A stretch of 64,000 bases of DNA. It comes from Rahnella inusitata_A (lineage in GTDB: Bacteria > Pseudomonadota > Gammaproteobacteria > Enterobacterales > Enterobacteriaceae). The DNA lies in the NCBI RefSeq assembly GCF_965118895.1, contig NZ_CBCPJJ010000010.1:62001-126000 (forward strand), in the 5' to 3' direction. The stretch's first letter is position 1; each line of letters begins with the position of its first letter. Positions 50,442 to 60,008 of this stretch are shown piece by piece. The notes under the pieces were generated by a model. The model searched no databases. It had not been told where the DNA came from and worked only from the letters and a program-made list of their open reading frames with translations. The translations under genes and the position numbers were made by a program.

Positions 50442-51752
50442 TTAAAAGATTTTAAAGGTGTAATTCAGACGGAATTCCGCCGCGAAACTGTTGGCATTTT
50501 TAATATTGCCGTGGGAATCGACAACCGGTGCGGTGCCTTTGTGTTCATACGTCCGGCCTGGTCCGATCATGAAGAATAACGACAGGTCTTTAAGTTTTTT
50601 CGACTGAGGCTTCCAGACCGAATAAACGTTGAACTCCTCCTCCTGCACAGACTGCCCTTCGTAGTCGAAGAAGCCGTAATGGGTGTTGATGCCCAGCACC
50701 ACCTCCGGCGTGATGTGGTAACCAACGTCCAGCGACAGCACTTTTTCCTCGTCGCGCATATAATCCAGCCCGGCGGTGGTCATAGCATTAAAGGTACCGC
50801 GCGAGTTTTTACTCATATGCCGCGGATACATGCCGATGCCACCGTCTTTGTTGGCATCGGTATACGCCAGACCACCTTTAGTGACCCAGCGGTGGTATTT
50901 CCAGGTAACATCGCCAGCGTAATGATTGGCGCGGGTATCGAAATCCTTTTTGCTGTTAGCCATGCTGTTCCATTTTTCCAGCCCTTCGGTCATGTATATC
51001 TGCACGCCGTAGGTGATCGCTTTATTTTGTTTGATGTTCATTTCCAGACCGTTTCTGCGCAGATAATCCTCAGTCTCGCCGTAAAAATAGAGCGCGGTCA
51101 GACTGTCGGTTTTTATCTGAAAATCCCCGGTATAAATGGAATTGATCGATCTGGAATCGCTGGTCATGAAATCGACTTTGTCCGGCGAATCACGATTGGA
51201 TGACTTTGTGAGATAAGCCAGACGCAGGCGGTAGGCGTCGTAGGAGATATCACCACTCCAGCCCGCGTAGGTATTGGGTGCGGCACGCATCGATGTGGTC
51301 ACCGCGCCGAGTTTGATCAACTTCCAGCCGCCGTAAAGATTGGCATCGACGCCGCCTTCAGAGAATTTGGCCTTGCCATAAAACTGGCCGAGTTTATTGA
51401 ATCCTTTTGCCTTACCATCGTCATTATATAAAATCCCTCTCGAGGCAAAATTATCGGCAGCAGCGAGTTTAATCACACCGTAATAAGAGGCATCGACGCC
51501 AATAACGTCGGATAAATAACCTGATTTATAATCCAGCGCCAGCCCCTGCCCCCAGGCCGAGTGAACGTTGCGTTTATCCGTTTCGCCTTCGTCCAGATAT
51601 TTCCATATATTATGCGTACCGAATTCCAGAGAGCTTTTTTTTACGAAATCCGTTTCTGCGATATCGTCGATCCCTGCCAGTGCCAGTGTGGGTGTACAAA
51701 GAAGACCGAAAGCCAATGCCAGAGCGTGCTTTTCCATAGCCTGTTTTTCCAT
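50442..51752 (-). CDS. OprD-family outer-membrane porin
   Basis: 436 aa beta-barrel. Signal peptide to about residue 26 (LALA), mature start GIDDIAETDFVKKSSLEFGTHNIWKYLDEG, many alternating strands, and a terminal Phe (LNYTFKIF). The pattern RNVHSAWGQGLALDYKSGYLSDVIGVDASYYGVIKLAAAD, with GGW and NTYAGWSGD segments, is typical of OprD-like specific porins. Two ATGs 15 bp apart (51752, 51737) are possible starts. Substrate unknown; family members admit amino acids, sugars or aromatic acids. Confidence 0.83.
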   Translation of the reverse strand: MEKQAMEKHALALAFGLLCTPTLALAGIDDIAETDFVKKSSLEFGTHNIWKYLDEGETDKRNVHSAWGQGLALDYKSGYLSDVIGVDASYYGVIKLAAADNFASRGILYNDDGKAKGFNKLGQFYGKAKFSEGGVDANLYGGWKLIKLGAVTTSMRAAPNTYAGWSGDISYDAYRLRLAYLTKSSNRDSPDKVDFMTSDSRSINSIYTGDFQIKTDSLTALYFYGETEDYLRRNGLEMNIKQNKAITYGVQIYMTEGLEKWNSMANSKKDFDTRANHYAGDVTWKYHRWVTKGGLAYTDANKDGGIGMYPRHMSKNSRGTFNAMTTAGLDYMRDEEKVLSLDVGYHITPEVVLGINTHYGFFDYEGQSVQEEEFNVYSVWKPQSKKLKDLSLFFMIGPGRTYEHKGTAPVVDSHGNIKNANSFAAEFRLNYTFKIF

Positions 51753-51808
51753 TGTGTCATAACCCGAGATAAGTGAGATTTTCAGGGCGCATTTTCATCA
51801 GGCAAAAA

Positions 51809-51859
51809 AAAACCTGAACTGAAATCCCCCGAGGCGCGCGAGATTTCAATTCAGGTTTT
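51809..51859 (-). terminator. long hairpin with T run upstream of the porin gene
   Basis: AAAACCTGAACTGAAATC (51809-51826) pairs, with one mismatch, with GATTTCAATTCAGGTTTT (51842-51859). On the minus strand it is followed by about nine Ts. It may terminate rlmC transcription or act as an attenuator in the porin leader. Confidence 0.75.
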
Positions 51860-51986
51860 GCCTGCTGATGCAGTAACAATCCGGAAGCAAACATAGCGGG
51901 TTTACGAAAATAAGAACATCATTAAAAACGAATTTCAGAGACTAAAAAATAGATTTGTGACTTCTGTCATGATTATTCATGGCGAG

Positions 51987-52047
51987 TAAGTGAATGACTT
52001 ATATATCGATAACACCAAAGTAACCGATATATTTACTTATTCACTTA
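51987..52047. promoter_or_regulatory. 61-bp imperfect palindrome upstream of the porin gene
   Basis: TAAGTGAAT (51987) mirrors ATTCACTTA (52039-52047), and ATATATCG (52001-52008) mirrors CGATATAT (52025-52032), around a centre near 52016. It lies between rlmC and the porin hairpin and could be an operator for the porin-phosphatase unit. Confidence 0.45.
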
Positions 52048-52084
52048 GTTTATGGGAATAATAATAAAAGGCGATTTAACGCTC

Positions 52085-53227
52085 TTATTTATCGGCTGAC
52101 TGGCGAATTAATAATGCCATCACTTCGTAATGCGCGGTATGCGGGAACATATCGAACAACTGAACGCGTTCGATGCGATAATCCGGCAGCAAGGCCAGAT
52201 CGGCAGCCATGGTTTTTGCATTACAGCTGGAATACAGCACCGTCGCAGGTGCCATATGGCTCAGGTAGTCGCACAGAGTTTTTCCAATGCCGCGACGTGG
52301 CGGATTGACCAGCACCAGATCGGGCACCTCTCCCTTTCCGGTGGCAAAACCGGTGGAGTCCAGCGCCTGAAATTCAACGTTTTGCAGCCCCAGCCGCGCG
52401 GCGGATTCTTTCGCACACGAGATGGCTTCGGCGCTGATTTCGATCCCGGTCAGCTTCATGTCGGGTGTCGCGCAATGCAGGCCAAAACCGCCGACGCCGC
52501 AGAAAAGATCCCACATGCTGTTGACGTTGCCGCACTCACGCACCCAGTCGCGCGCCGTGGCGTACAATTTTTCGGCCACCTGCGGGTTGGTCTGGAAAAA
52601 GCTTTGCGGACGAATAAACAGCGGGACATGATTGAATTCTTCTTCCAGACGCTGAACGTCAGTCAAAGGAATTTCCGTGTCACCTTCGAGGATCGCCATA
52701 TGCACCGGCTGAAGATTGGCTGAAATCACCTTCAGCTGTGGCAGTTGCTGTTGCAGCCACGGCAGTGCCGCCCGCAGTTGGGTCAGTTTACTGTCCGAGC
52801 GCAAAACAAAACGCAGCATCATACCGCCGTCTTTCTGGCTTTCCGTCAGCAACAGAAATTTCAGCTCGCCGCGTTTACGGGCGACGTTATAAGGCGTCAG
52901 ACCGGCGCGGGCAATGAAGGTTTTGAGCACGGCAAAGACCGCAGGGAAAGTGGCCGGATACAACGGGCAGTCGCACAAATCCACCGGCGTGCCGTCGCGA
53001 TGTAACATGCCGAGCATCGGACGCTCCACGCTGCCGCTGACCACCATTTTGGCTTTGTTGCGAAATGCGCGCTCATCGCCCGTGACCGGTTCACACCACT
53101 CCTCCACCGGCATTCCGCTCAGCAAATCGTGCAGATCTTGCTGTTTGTCGGCCAGCTGGCGTGAGTAAGGTTTGTCGAGCCACTGGCAGGAACGACAGGT
53201 TCCGGCTGTATAGAGAGCGCAATGCAT
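52085..53227 (-). CDS. rlmC: 23S rRNA (uracil(747)-C(5))-methyltransferase RlmC
   Basis: 380 aa. N-terminal Fe-S cluster cysteines (MHCALYTAGTCRSCQWL and the later CDCPLYPA), the SAM domain (MWDLFCGVGGFGLHCA, TGIEISAEAISCAK) and the catalytic LVNPPRRGIG...LYSSCNAKTMAADL motif are intact. It methylates U747 of 23S rRNA using SAM. Neighbour ybjO follows the E. coli order. Confidence 0.94.
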   Translation of the reverse strand: MHCALYTAGTCRSCQWLDKPYSRQLADKQQDLHDLLSGMPVEEWCEPVTGDERAFRNKAKMVVSGSVERPMLGMLHRDGTPVDLCDCPLYPATFPAVFAVLKTFIARAGLTPYNVARKRGELKFLLLTESQKDGGMMLRFVLRSDSKLTQLRAALPWLQQQLPQLKVISANLQPVHMAILEGDTEIPLTDVQRLEEEFNHVPLFIRPQSFFQTNPQVAEKLYATARDWVRECGNVNSMWDLFCGVGGFGLHCATPDMKLTGIEISAEAISCAKESAARLGLQNVEFQALDSTGFATGKGEVPDLVLVNPPRRGIGKTLCDYLSHMAPATVLYSSCNAKTMAADLALLPDYRIERVQLFDMFPHTAHYEVMALLIRQSADK

Positions 53228-53312
53228 GAAAAGGTTCCGGTGTTCAAAAGCAGGAAAAAACTGGCGCGCAGTGTATCACCACGCGGCCGGAAAGGCTCAT
53301 CAGCAGTACAGG

Positions 53313-53759
53313 CTATTTATAGCGCGCAAAGAACCGCTGACTGCTGGCGGGCACAAACAACAACAGCAGAACCACAATATCGGGGATTTTTTGCATCAGC
53401 AGCGCATACAGGAACTCGCCCTGCGTTTCGACGTTAAAGCGAAAGATGCGCGGTCCGAACCAGTCGAATGACGCGAGCAGCATGTAGCTGACCACTATCG
53501 CCTGACAGCCGATAAACGCCCAGCGTCCCCAGCGTCGCGCGCGCATCATCGCGAATGCCGCCCGGCACTCCACCAGAATGATTAACATACTGGCGAGCAT
53601 GATAATGCAGTTCAGCCAGGATTCTGCGCTGACCTCGATAAAACTCATCAGGCCGGAAAAACCCATCGCATCAAACAGTAAGATAAATTCCAGCAGGCGC
53701 GTCGCCACAATTGCCGACGCGCCAATCATTACAGGAACGGGGATAAATGCTAATTTCAT
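53313..53759 (-). CDS. ybjO: DUF2593 family inner-membrane protein YbjO
   Basis: 148 aa with about four membrane segments (for example LNCIIMLASMLIILVECRAAF and VVLLLLFVPAS). Assigned mainly by position, between potI and rlmC as in E. coli, and by topology. Function unknown. Confidence 0.78.
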   Translation of the reverse strand: MKLAFIPVPVMIGASAIVATRLLEFILLFDAMGFSGLMSFIEVSAESWLNCIIMLASMLIILVECRAAFAMMRARRWGRWAFIGCQAIVVSYMLLASFDWFGPRIFRFNVETQGEFLYALLMQKIPDIVVLLLLFVPASSQRFFARYK

Positions 53760-53811
53760 ACTTCCTTGTTATCTCCTTGTTCCTGGTTTTAATGTTAAGT
53801 CAATGAGGACA

Positions 53812-54657
53812 CTATCCTCGCGCAGCGCGCTGTATCTCTTTGATCCGTTGTTTCTCAGCCCGTGACATAAACCACCACGCAATCATTCCGATAATGCCCA
53901 CTACCAGCAGGATCAGCGTCGCCAGTGCGTTGATTTCCGGATTGACGCCCATGCGCACACTGGCAAAGACCAGCATCGGCAAGGTGGTCGCGCCAGGTCC
54001 GGCAACGAAGCTGGCTATTACCAGATCGTCAAGCGACAACGTAAACGCCAGAAGCCAGCCGGAAATCAGAGCTGGCAGGATCATCGGCAGCGTGATGATG
54101 AAAAACACCTTCAGCGGCGCTGCCCCTAAATCCATTGCGGCCTCTTCGATAGAGCGATCCAGCTCGCGTAACCGTGCCGACACCACCACTGCGACGTAGG
54201 CGCTACAAAACGTCACGTGCGCCAGCCAGATGGTAAACATGCCGCGCTCAGCAGGCCAGCCAAAGGCGTGCCCCATCGCCACAAACAGCAGCAACAGCGC
54301 CAGCCCGGTTATGACATCAGGCATCACCAGCGGCGCGGTGAGCATAAAAGCAAACCCGGTCGAGCCGCGAAAACGCCTGAAACGGACCATCACGACGGCG
54401 GCCAGCGTGCCGACAATCACCGCCATCGTCGCCGCAGCGGTGGCAATCGTCAGGCTCATGCCGACGGCGCTTATCATCGCTGAGTCATGGAAAAGCTGAG
54501 TATACCAGCGGGTAGACCAGCCCGCCCAGACCGTAACCAGCTTGGAGCTGTTGAACGAGTAAATAACCAGCATCAGCATCGGCGCATACAAAAACGTAAA
54601 GCCGACGATCAGAATAAGAATTCGCCACGGCGAACGGACAACCGGTAACTTATTCAT
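53812..54657 (-). CDS. potI: putrescine ABC transporter permease PotI
   Basis: 281 aa, six membrane segments with the EAA loop EEAAMDLGAAPLKVFFIITLPMILPALISGW. With PotH it forms the putrescine channel. It overlaps potH by 4 bp (ATGA). A terminator-like gap separates it from ybjO. Confidence 0.95.
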   Translation of the reverse strand: MNKLPVVRSPWRILILIVGFTFLYAPMLMLVIYSFNSSKLVTVWAGWSTRWYTQLFHDSAMISAVGMSLTIATAAATMAVIVGTLAAVVMVRFRRFRGSTGFAFMLTAPLVMPDVITGLALLLLFVAMGHAFGWPAERGMFTIWLAHVTFCSAYVAVVVSARLRELDRSIEEAAMDLGAAPLKVFFIITLPMILPALISGWLLAFTLSLDDLVIASFVAGPGATTLPMLVFASVRMGVNPEINALATLILLVVGIIGMIAWWFMSRAEKQRIKEIQRAARG

Positions 54658-55607
54658 TCTTTATCTCCCAGCTCTTTGTTTTGGTATTTGTGGAACCACA
54701 GGATTGGCATGATGAGCAGTAACAGCATGATCACCGCCACCGCAGAGGCCACCGGCCAGTCGCGGTTATTAAAGAATTCCTGCCACAAAATACGGCCAAT
54801 CATAATGCTGTCCGGCCCGCCCAGCAGTTCCGGGATGACGTATTCGCCCACCGCCGGAATAAACACCAGCATCGAACCGGCGATGATGCCACCTTTGGTC
54901 AGCGGCATAATTACCCTGAAGAAGGTTTTCAACGGCCGCGCACCGAGATCCAGCGACGCTTCCACCAGCGAGTAATCCATGCGAGTCAGCGCGGTATAAA
55001 TCGGCAACACCATAAACGGCAGATACGAATACACAATGCCGATATACACCGCCAGATTGGTGTGCAGGATAACCAGCGGCTGGTCGATAACGTGCAGCCA
55101 CAGCAGCACGTTGTTCAGCACACCGTTGTCTTTCAGAATGCCCATCCACGCATAGACGCGGATCAGAAACGACGTCCACGACGGCAGGATCACCAGTAAC
55201 AGAAGAATGTTGCGGGTCGACACTTTACTGTGCGCCACCGCCCAGGCCAGCGGATAACCGATCACCAGGCACAGCGCCGTCGAGACTGCCGCAACCTGAA
55301 TCGATTGCAGATAGGCTTCGATGTATAGCGGATCGTCGGTCAGCGAAATGTAGTTACCGATGTTCAGTGCGATATCCAGCATCCCGTCTGAGAAAGTCAC
55401 CAGATCGGTATACGGCGGAATGGCACGCGCCATTTCGGCAAAGCTGATTTTAAAGACAATCAGGAACGGCAGTAAAAACAGCAGCAGGAACCACACCAGC
55501 GGCAGCAGGATCACCAGCTTACGGCCGTGACGCTGTTGCAGACGGCCCATGAAAGCGTTGAATCCGCCCGGAGGTTTACTGACCGGTTGTTCAGAAATGA
55601 CAGACAT
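54654..55607 (-). CDS. potH: putrescine ABC transporter permease PotH
   Basis: 317 aa, six membrane segments and an EAA loop VEASLDLGARPLKTFFRVIMPLTKGGIIAGSMLVFIPAVGEYVIPELLGG. Partner of PotI. It starts 12 bp after potG and overlaps potI. Confidence 0.95.
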   Translation of the reverse strand: MSVISEQPVSKPPGGFNAFMGRLQQRHGRKLVILLPLVWFLLLFLLPFLIVFKISFAEMARAIPPYTDLVTFSDGMLDIALNIGNYISLTDDPLYIEAYLQSIQVAAVSTALCLVIGYPLAWAVAHSKVSTRNILLLLVILPSWTSFLIRVYAWMGILKDNGVLNNVLLWLHVIDQPLVILHTNLAVYIGIVYSYLPFMVLPIYTALTRMDYSLVEASLDLGARPLKTFFRVIMPLTKGGIIAGSMLVFIPAVGEYVIPELLGGPDSIMIGRILWQEFFNNRDWPVASAVAVIMLLLLIMPILWFHKYQNKELGDKE

Positions 55608-55619
55608 ATTCAGCGCCCC

Positions 55620-56753
55620 TTAAACAGTCAGCACGACGCAGCTGTCGGCTTCCCAGCACAGGCGCACTTCGTCGCCCCAGGTTGGCATGCCTTTGCGGAA
55701 ACGATGGCCGTTTTGTAACTGCGCAGTGATCATCTGCCCGCTGTGCAATCTGACGTGATAGATAGACAGGTCGCCCAGATACGCGATATTAACCACTTCG
55801 CCGACCGCAAAGTTGCTGCCGTCTTCCGGCACGTCTTCGCACAGCATGATTTTTTCCGGGCGCAGCGCCACGAATACCGGCACGCCGTCCACCACCGAGG
55901 AATCCGCATCGACTTTAAGCGGATGGACTAAACCCGGCGAAGTCAGAATCAGCGCGTCGTCCAGGCGCTCTTTCAATACGCCTTCGAATATGTTCACCGA
56001 GCCGATAAATTCCGCGCTGAAGCGGCTGGTCGGATGCTCATAAATTTCTTCCGGTTCGCCGATTTGCACGAACTTACCGCGATTCATGATGGCGATGCGC
56101 CCCGCCATGGTCATGGCTTCTTCCTGATCGTGCGTCACCATCACGCAGGTCGCGCCGACGCGCTCAAGAATATCCACCACTTCCAGCTGCATGCGGTCGC
56201 GCAGTTTTTTATCCAGCGCGCCCATCGGCTCGTCGAGCAGCAACAACTTTGGTCGCTTCGCCAGACTGCGGGCTAACGCCACGCGCTGACGCTGACCGCC
56301 GGAGAGCTGATGCGGCTTACGTTTAGCGAATTCCTGCATGTGCACCAGCGTCAGCATTTCCGCCACGCGGCTTTTGATCTCCGCTGACGGCAGCTTGTCC
56401 TGCTTAAGCCCGAACGCAATATTCTGTTCCACCGTCATGTGCGGGAACAGCGCGTAGGACTGGAACATCATGTTAATCGGTCGCTGATACGGCGGCACCT
56501 GCGAGAGGTCAACGCCATCAAGGACGATCTGCCCCTGCGTCGGCTGCTCGAAACCGGCCAGCATGCGCAGCAGCGTCGATTTACCACAGCCGGACGCGCC
56601 CAGCAGGGCGAAAATCTCACCTTTGTAGATGGTCAGGCTGACGTCATCCACGGCGGCCTGGCCGTCAAAAGACTTGGTTAAATTACGGATCTCCAGCAAA
56701 GGCGTGAAACCCTTCTGGGACTTAGGCTGCGGGCGGGGAATAGCGTCGTTCAC
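55620..56753 (-). CDS. potG: putrescine ABC transporter ATP-binding protein PotG
   Basis: 377 aa. Walker A GASGCGKS at 52-59, signature LSGGQRQR, Walker B LLLLDEPMGALDKKLR, switch VTHDQEEA, then a C-terminal TOBE domain. It powers putrescine uptake through PotHI. It follows potF after 168 bp that contain a stem-loop. Confidence 0.95.
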   Translation of the reverse strand: MNDAIPRPQPKSQKGFTPLLEIRNLTKSFDGQAAVDDVSLTIYKGEIFALLGASGCGKSTLLRMLAGFEQPTQGQIVLDGVDLSQVPPYQRPINMMFQSYALFPHMTVEQNIAFGLKQDKLPSAEIKSRVAEMLTLVHMQEFAKRKPHQLSGGQRQRVALARSLAKRPKLLLLDEPMGALDKKLRDRMQLEVVDILERVGATCVMVTHDQEEAMTMAGRIAIMNRGKFVQIGEPEEIYEHPTSRFSAEFIGSVNIFEGVLKERLDDALILTSPGLVHPLKVDADSSVVDGVPVFVALRPEKIMLCEDVPEDGSNFAVGEVVNIAYLGDLSIYHVRLHSGQMITAQLQNGHRFRKGMPTWGDEVRLCWEADSCVVLTV

Positions 56754-56859
56754 TCAGAGAAATCTCCGGTATCAAAATAAAGCAGGTTCAAATAAGCATA
56801 ACAGTCAGGGGGAAAAGTGCCTGATCCGTATGCCCAAACGTCATCCCGGACAAAACGTC

Positions 56860-56890
56860 AGCGGCCCCGCCATGATTCTGCGGAGCCGCT
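56860..56890 (-). promoter_or_regulatory. stem-loop between potF and potG
   Basis: AGCGGCCCCGC (56860-56870) pairs with GCGGAGCCGCT (56880-56890) with one mismatch. On the minus strand a weak T-rich tail (GACGTTTTGTCC) follows. It may reduce read-through, giving more binding protein than permease, and protect the potF 3' end. Confidence 0.6.
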
Positions 56891-56921
56891 GAGAAGTCTT
56901 CCTGACCTTTTTTAAACGGTA

Positions 56922-58031
56922 CTATTTACCTGTCTTAACTTTGGTCCATGATCTTGTGATCACACGATCAATCTTCGGATCCTGAACTTTCAGGCTGAAC
57001 AGTTTGGCCTGCACATCTGCTGGCGGATAAATGCCAGGATTGTTACGCACATCCTCATTCACCAGCGGCGTGGCGGCTTTGTTGCCGCTCGCGTAGTAAA
57101 CGGTATTACTGACCTGCGCGATGACTTTCGGCTCCATCAGGTAGTTAAGGAACTGATAGGCTTCGTCGAGATTTTTGGCATCTTTCGGGATAGCAAACAC
57201 GTCGAAGAACGCCAGCGCGCCTTCTTTCGGAATGCTGTAAGCCACGTTCACGCCGTTTTTCGCTTCTTTCGCGCGGTTAGACGCCTGCATGACATCGCCA
57301 GCCCAGCCGATCGCCACACAAATGTCGCCGTTAGCCAGATCGTTGATGTACTGGGAAGAGTGGAAATAACGGATGTTTGGACGCAGTTTCAACAGCAAAT
57401 CGTTTGCCGCACCGGTGTAATCAGAGGCTTTGGTGCTGTTCGGATCCAGATGCAGATAATTGAGCACGGTAGCGTAAATTTCTGCCGGTGCGTCTAAGAA
57501 CGACACGCCGCAGCTTTTCAGCTTCTCTAAGTTTTCAGGCTTGAGAACCAGATCCCAGCTGTCGACCGGCGCATCTTTACCGAGCACCGCTTTCACTTTA
57601 TCGACGTTGTAACCAATACCGGTGGTCGCCCACAGGTAAGGGATGGCGTATTTGTTGCCCGGATCGTGCTGTGCGACCATTTTCAGCAGGTCTGGATCGA
57701 GGTTTTTGTAGTTAGGCAGTTTGCTTTTATCCAGCGGCTGGAACACGCCCGCCGAGAGCTGGCGCTCAAGGAAACTGGCTGAAGGCACCACGAGATCAAA
57801 GCCGGTGCTGCCAGCCATGAGTTTGCCTTCCAGCACTTCATTGGAATCAAACACGTCGTAAACCACTTTGATGCCGGTTTCCTTCTGGAAATCAGGCACG
57901 GTGTTTGGTGCGATATAATCAGACCAGTTATAGATATGCAGCGTTTTCTCTTCCGCAGACGCTGTGACGGACGCGGCCATAACCAGACCGGCGACAACAC
58001 CCGATAACCACTTTTTACGCAGGGTGAACAT
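56922..58031 (-). CDS. potF: putrescine-binding periplasmic protein PotF
   Basis: 369 aa. Signal peptide to about residue 26 (ASA), then LHIYNWSDYIAPNTVPDFQKETGIKVVYDVFDSNEVLEGKLMAGSTGFDLVVPS, the polyamine-binding SBP pattern. It captures putrescine for PotGHI. It is the first gene of the operon; the promoter lies in the upstream gap. Confidence 0.95.
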   Translation of the reverse strand: MFTLRKKWLSGVVAGLVMAASVTASAEEKTLHIYNWSDYIAPNTVPDFQKETGIKVVYDVFDSNEVLEGKLMAGSTGFDLVVPSASFLERQLSAGVFQPLDKSKLPNYKNLDPDLLKMVAQHDPGNKYAIPYLWATTGIGYNVDKVKAVLGKDAPVDSWDLVLKPENLEKLKSCGVSFLDAPAEIYATVLNYLHLDPNSTKASDYTGAANDLLLKLRPNIRYFHSSQYINDLANGDICVAIGWAGDVMQASNRAKEAKNGVNVAYSIPKEGALAFFDVFAIPKDAKNLDEAYQFLNYLMEPKVIAQVSNTVYYASGNKAATPLVNEDVRNNPGIYPPADVQAKLFSLKVQDPKIDRVITRSWTKVKTGK

Positions 58032-58458
58032 CCGTTACTACCTCCAAGACAGGGGAATATATCAATGAATTTGTATCACTGGGATGGATACAAAACCCTT
58101 CACTACCAGGCCAACTGAGCTCTACGAAATATGCATAGGCATTCAATGTTGACGAATACGCTGCCTGCGAATTAACCGTTTGGTTTTACGACGTAATTAC
58201 GCGTGATGCAGAGTCAGAAGCATAGCGCCTGCAACCCCCGCGTACCAGCCTCCTGAGGCAAAACCGGCGTTTATCGATTATTTATGCAAATTTGCTGTAG
58301 TCCGTCTGGCATTTTGCCCATTAACAAAGTGAAATATAGTGCAACATGGGGTAAACGGCAGCATAACTTATCGTGAAAGAGAATAAAGACAGCGGAGCCG
58401 TGGTTGATACGGCTCGCAGGGAAGGATCTTCAGAGGAGAGAGTAAAGAGTAAAACGAA
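58032..58458. other. potF upstream region
   Basis: 427 bp between potF and ybjN, both on the minus strand. It must hold the potF promoter and the ybjN 3' end; a CGTAATTACG palindrome sits at 58192-58201. No gene or strong terminator was identified. Confidence 0.4.
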
Positions 58459-58944
58459 TCAGTGAAGAAAAGGCAGATTGACCGATGCCGCAGGTGCGCC
58501 ATCTTCTTCCTCATCACCGATAAACAGCAAGTCATTGGCATGGGCTTCGAGAATAATCATCGACATCTGTTCTTCTGCCTGTTGCAGGAAGAAAGAGAAC
58601 TGCTCATGCGTAACGCCCACCGCGATCGTCAGCGACTGGCAAACAATCAGCTTCGGCAGGTTGTCATCCTGAATATCCACAAAGGCTTTGATGGTCAGGG
58701 AGCTGGCGTTGATCGAGCTTAAATCGGCAACCAGCGGGATAAGCGCCGTCGGTTTCACTTCGGCCAGCGCCGAGAATAAAATCACGTTGTCCACAATGTC
58801 GAGCTTGGCATCAAAAATGCCATCGAAATTCTGCATATGCGGCAGATGGAGAGCCTGACAGGAATCACACTCGAAAAAAGAAATGCCCAGCTGATCAAGC
58901 CAGCGCCGCAGCAGCGCCAAATCAGGGACGATGAGCGAATCCAT
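58459..58944 (-). CDS. ybjN: YbjN family protein
   Basis: 161 aa, close to E. coli YbjN (LLRRWLDQLGISFFECDSCQALHLPHMQNFDGIFDAKLDIVDN, NASSLTIKAFVDIQDDNLPKLIVCQSL, ending FLH). A type III secretion chaperone-like fold; linked in E. coli to motility and stress phenotypes. Start at 58944 follows GAGG; the longer frame to 58989 lacks a ribosome site. Confidence 0.92.
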   Translation of the reverse strand: MDSLIVPDLALLRRWLDQLGISFFECDSCQALHLPHMQNFDGIFDAKLDIVDNVILFSALAEVKPTALIPLVADLSSINASSLTIKAFVDIQDDNLPKLIVCQSLTIAVGVTHEQFSFFLQQAEEQMSMIILEAHANDLLFIGDEEEDGAPAASVNLPFLH

Positions 58945-59087
58945 AGAATGCCTCACGAGTTCAACAACGAAAATAACCCTATTCGCCACGCACGAGGCGT
59001 CGCGAAGGGGCGATAGCTTACGGAATTATACCGGCCAGCGCTACGATCAATACCGGGTTGATCAACATTAGGCCGATCAATTGAGAT

Positions 59088-59990
59088 TTAGCCGCCGGAT
59101 TTTAAGCGAAAACCCGGTTTCGCACGTTGCTCGATGTAGTCGATCATCATCCCGGCGATGTCCAGCCCGGTGGTGGTTTCGATACCTTCCAGCCCCGGTG
59201 AGGCGTTGACCTCCATCACCAGCGGCCCGCGATGGGCCCGCAGAATATCAACGCCGGCGATATCGAGCCCCAGCGTCTGCGCGGCTTTCACAGCAATCTC
59301 TTTTTCCTGCGAGGTGATTTTTACTTTCGTCGCCGTTCCGCCGCGATGAAGATTGGAGCGAAAATCCCCCGGCTTAGCCTGCCGCTCAATAGCCGCAACC
59401 ACCCGCTTGCCGACCACCAGACAGCGGATGTCCCTCCCCTGAGCTTCACGGATATATTCCTGCACCAGAATATGCGCATTCAGCCCGCGAAAGGCGTCGA
59501 TAACGCTTTCCGCCGCCTGACGGGTTTCCGCCAGCACGACGCCGATGCCCTGCGTGCCTTCTACCAGTTTCACCACCAGCGGCGCGCCGCCGACCAGCGC
59601 GATGAGATCTGACGTATCATCCGGCGCATTGGCAAATCCGGTGATCGGTAAATCTATCCCTTCCCGCGCCAGAATCTGCATCGAACGCAATTTGTCGCGC
59701 GCCCGGGTGATCGCCACCGATTCGTTGAGCGGAAAGCTGCCCAGCATTTCAAACTGACGCAACACGGCGGTGCCGTAAAAGGTGATAGCCGACCCGATGC
59801 GCGGGATCACCGCCTGATAGATATCCAGCTTTCGCCCGCGATAATGCACACTCGGCGCTGCGGGATTAATGTTCATGTAGCAGGAAAGCGGATCGATAAT
59901 ATCTATCTCATGCCCCCGACTTTCCGCCGCTTCCTTCAGGCGCTTACACGAATACAAAGACCCGTCACGGGAAAGAATTGCAATCTTCAT
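59088..59990 (-). CDS. rimK: ribosomal protein S6 modification protein RimK
   Basis: 300 aa, the E. coli length. ATP-grasp ligase with PLVVKLVEGTQGIGVVLAET, VQEYIREAQGRDIRCLVVG and VMEVNASPGLEGIE. It adds glutamate residues to the C-terminus of ribosomal protein S6. It lies 18 bp downstream of nfsA and is probably co-transcribed. Confidence 0.95.
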   Translation of the reverse strand: MKIAILSRDGSLYSCKRLKEAAESRGHEIDIIDPLSCYMNINPAAPSVHYRGRKLDIYQAVIPRIGSAITFYGTAVLRQFEMLGSFPLNESVAITRARDKLRSMQILAREGIDLPITGFANAPDDTSDLIALVGGAPLVVKLVEGTQGIGVVLAETRQAAESVIDAFRGLNAHILVQEYIREAQGRDIRCLVVGKRVVAAIERQAKPGDFRSNLHRGGTATKVKITSQEKEIAVKAAQTLGLDIAGVDILRAHRGPLVMEVNASPGLEGIETTTGLDIAGMMIDYIEQRAKPGFRLKSGG

Positions 59991-60008
59991 CCGACACTCC
60001 GTCGCCGA

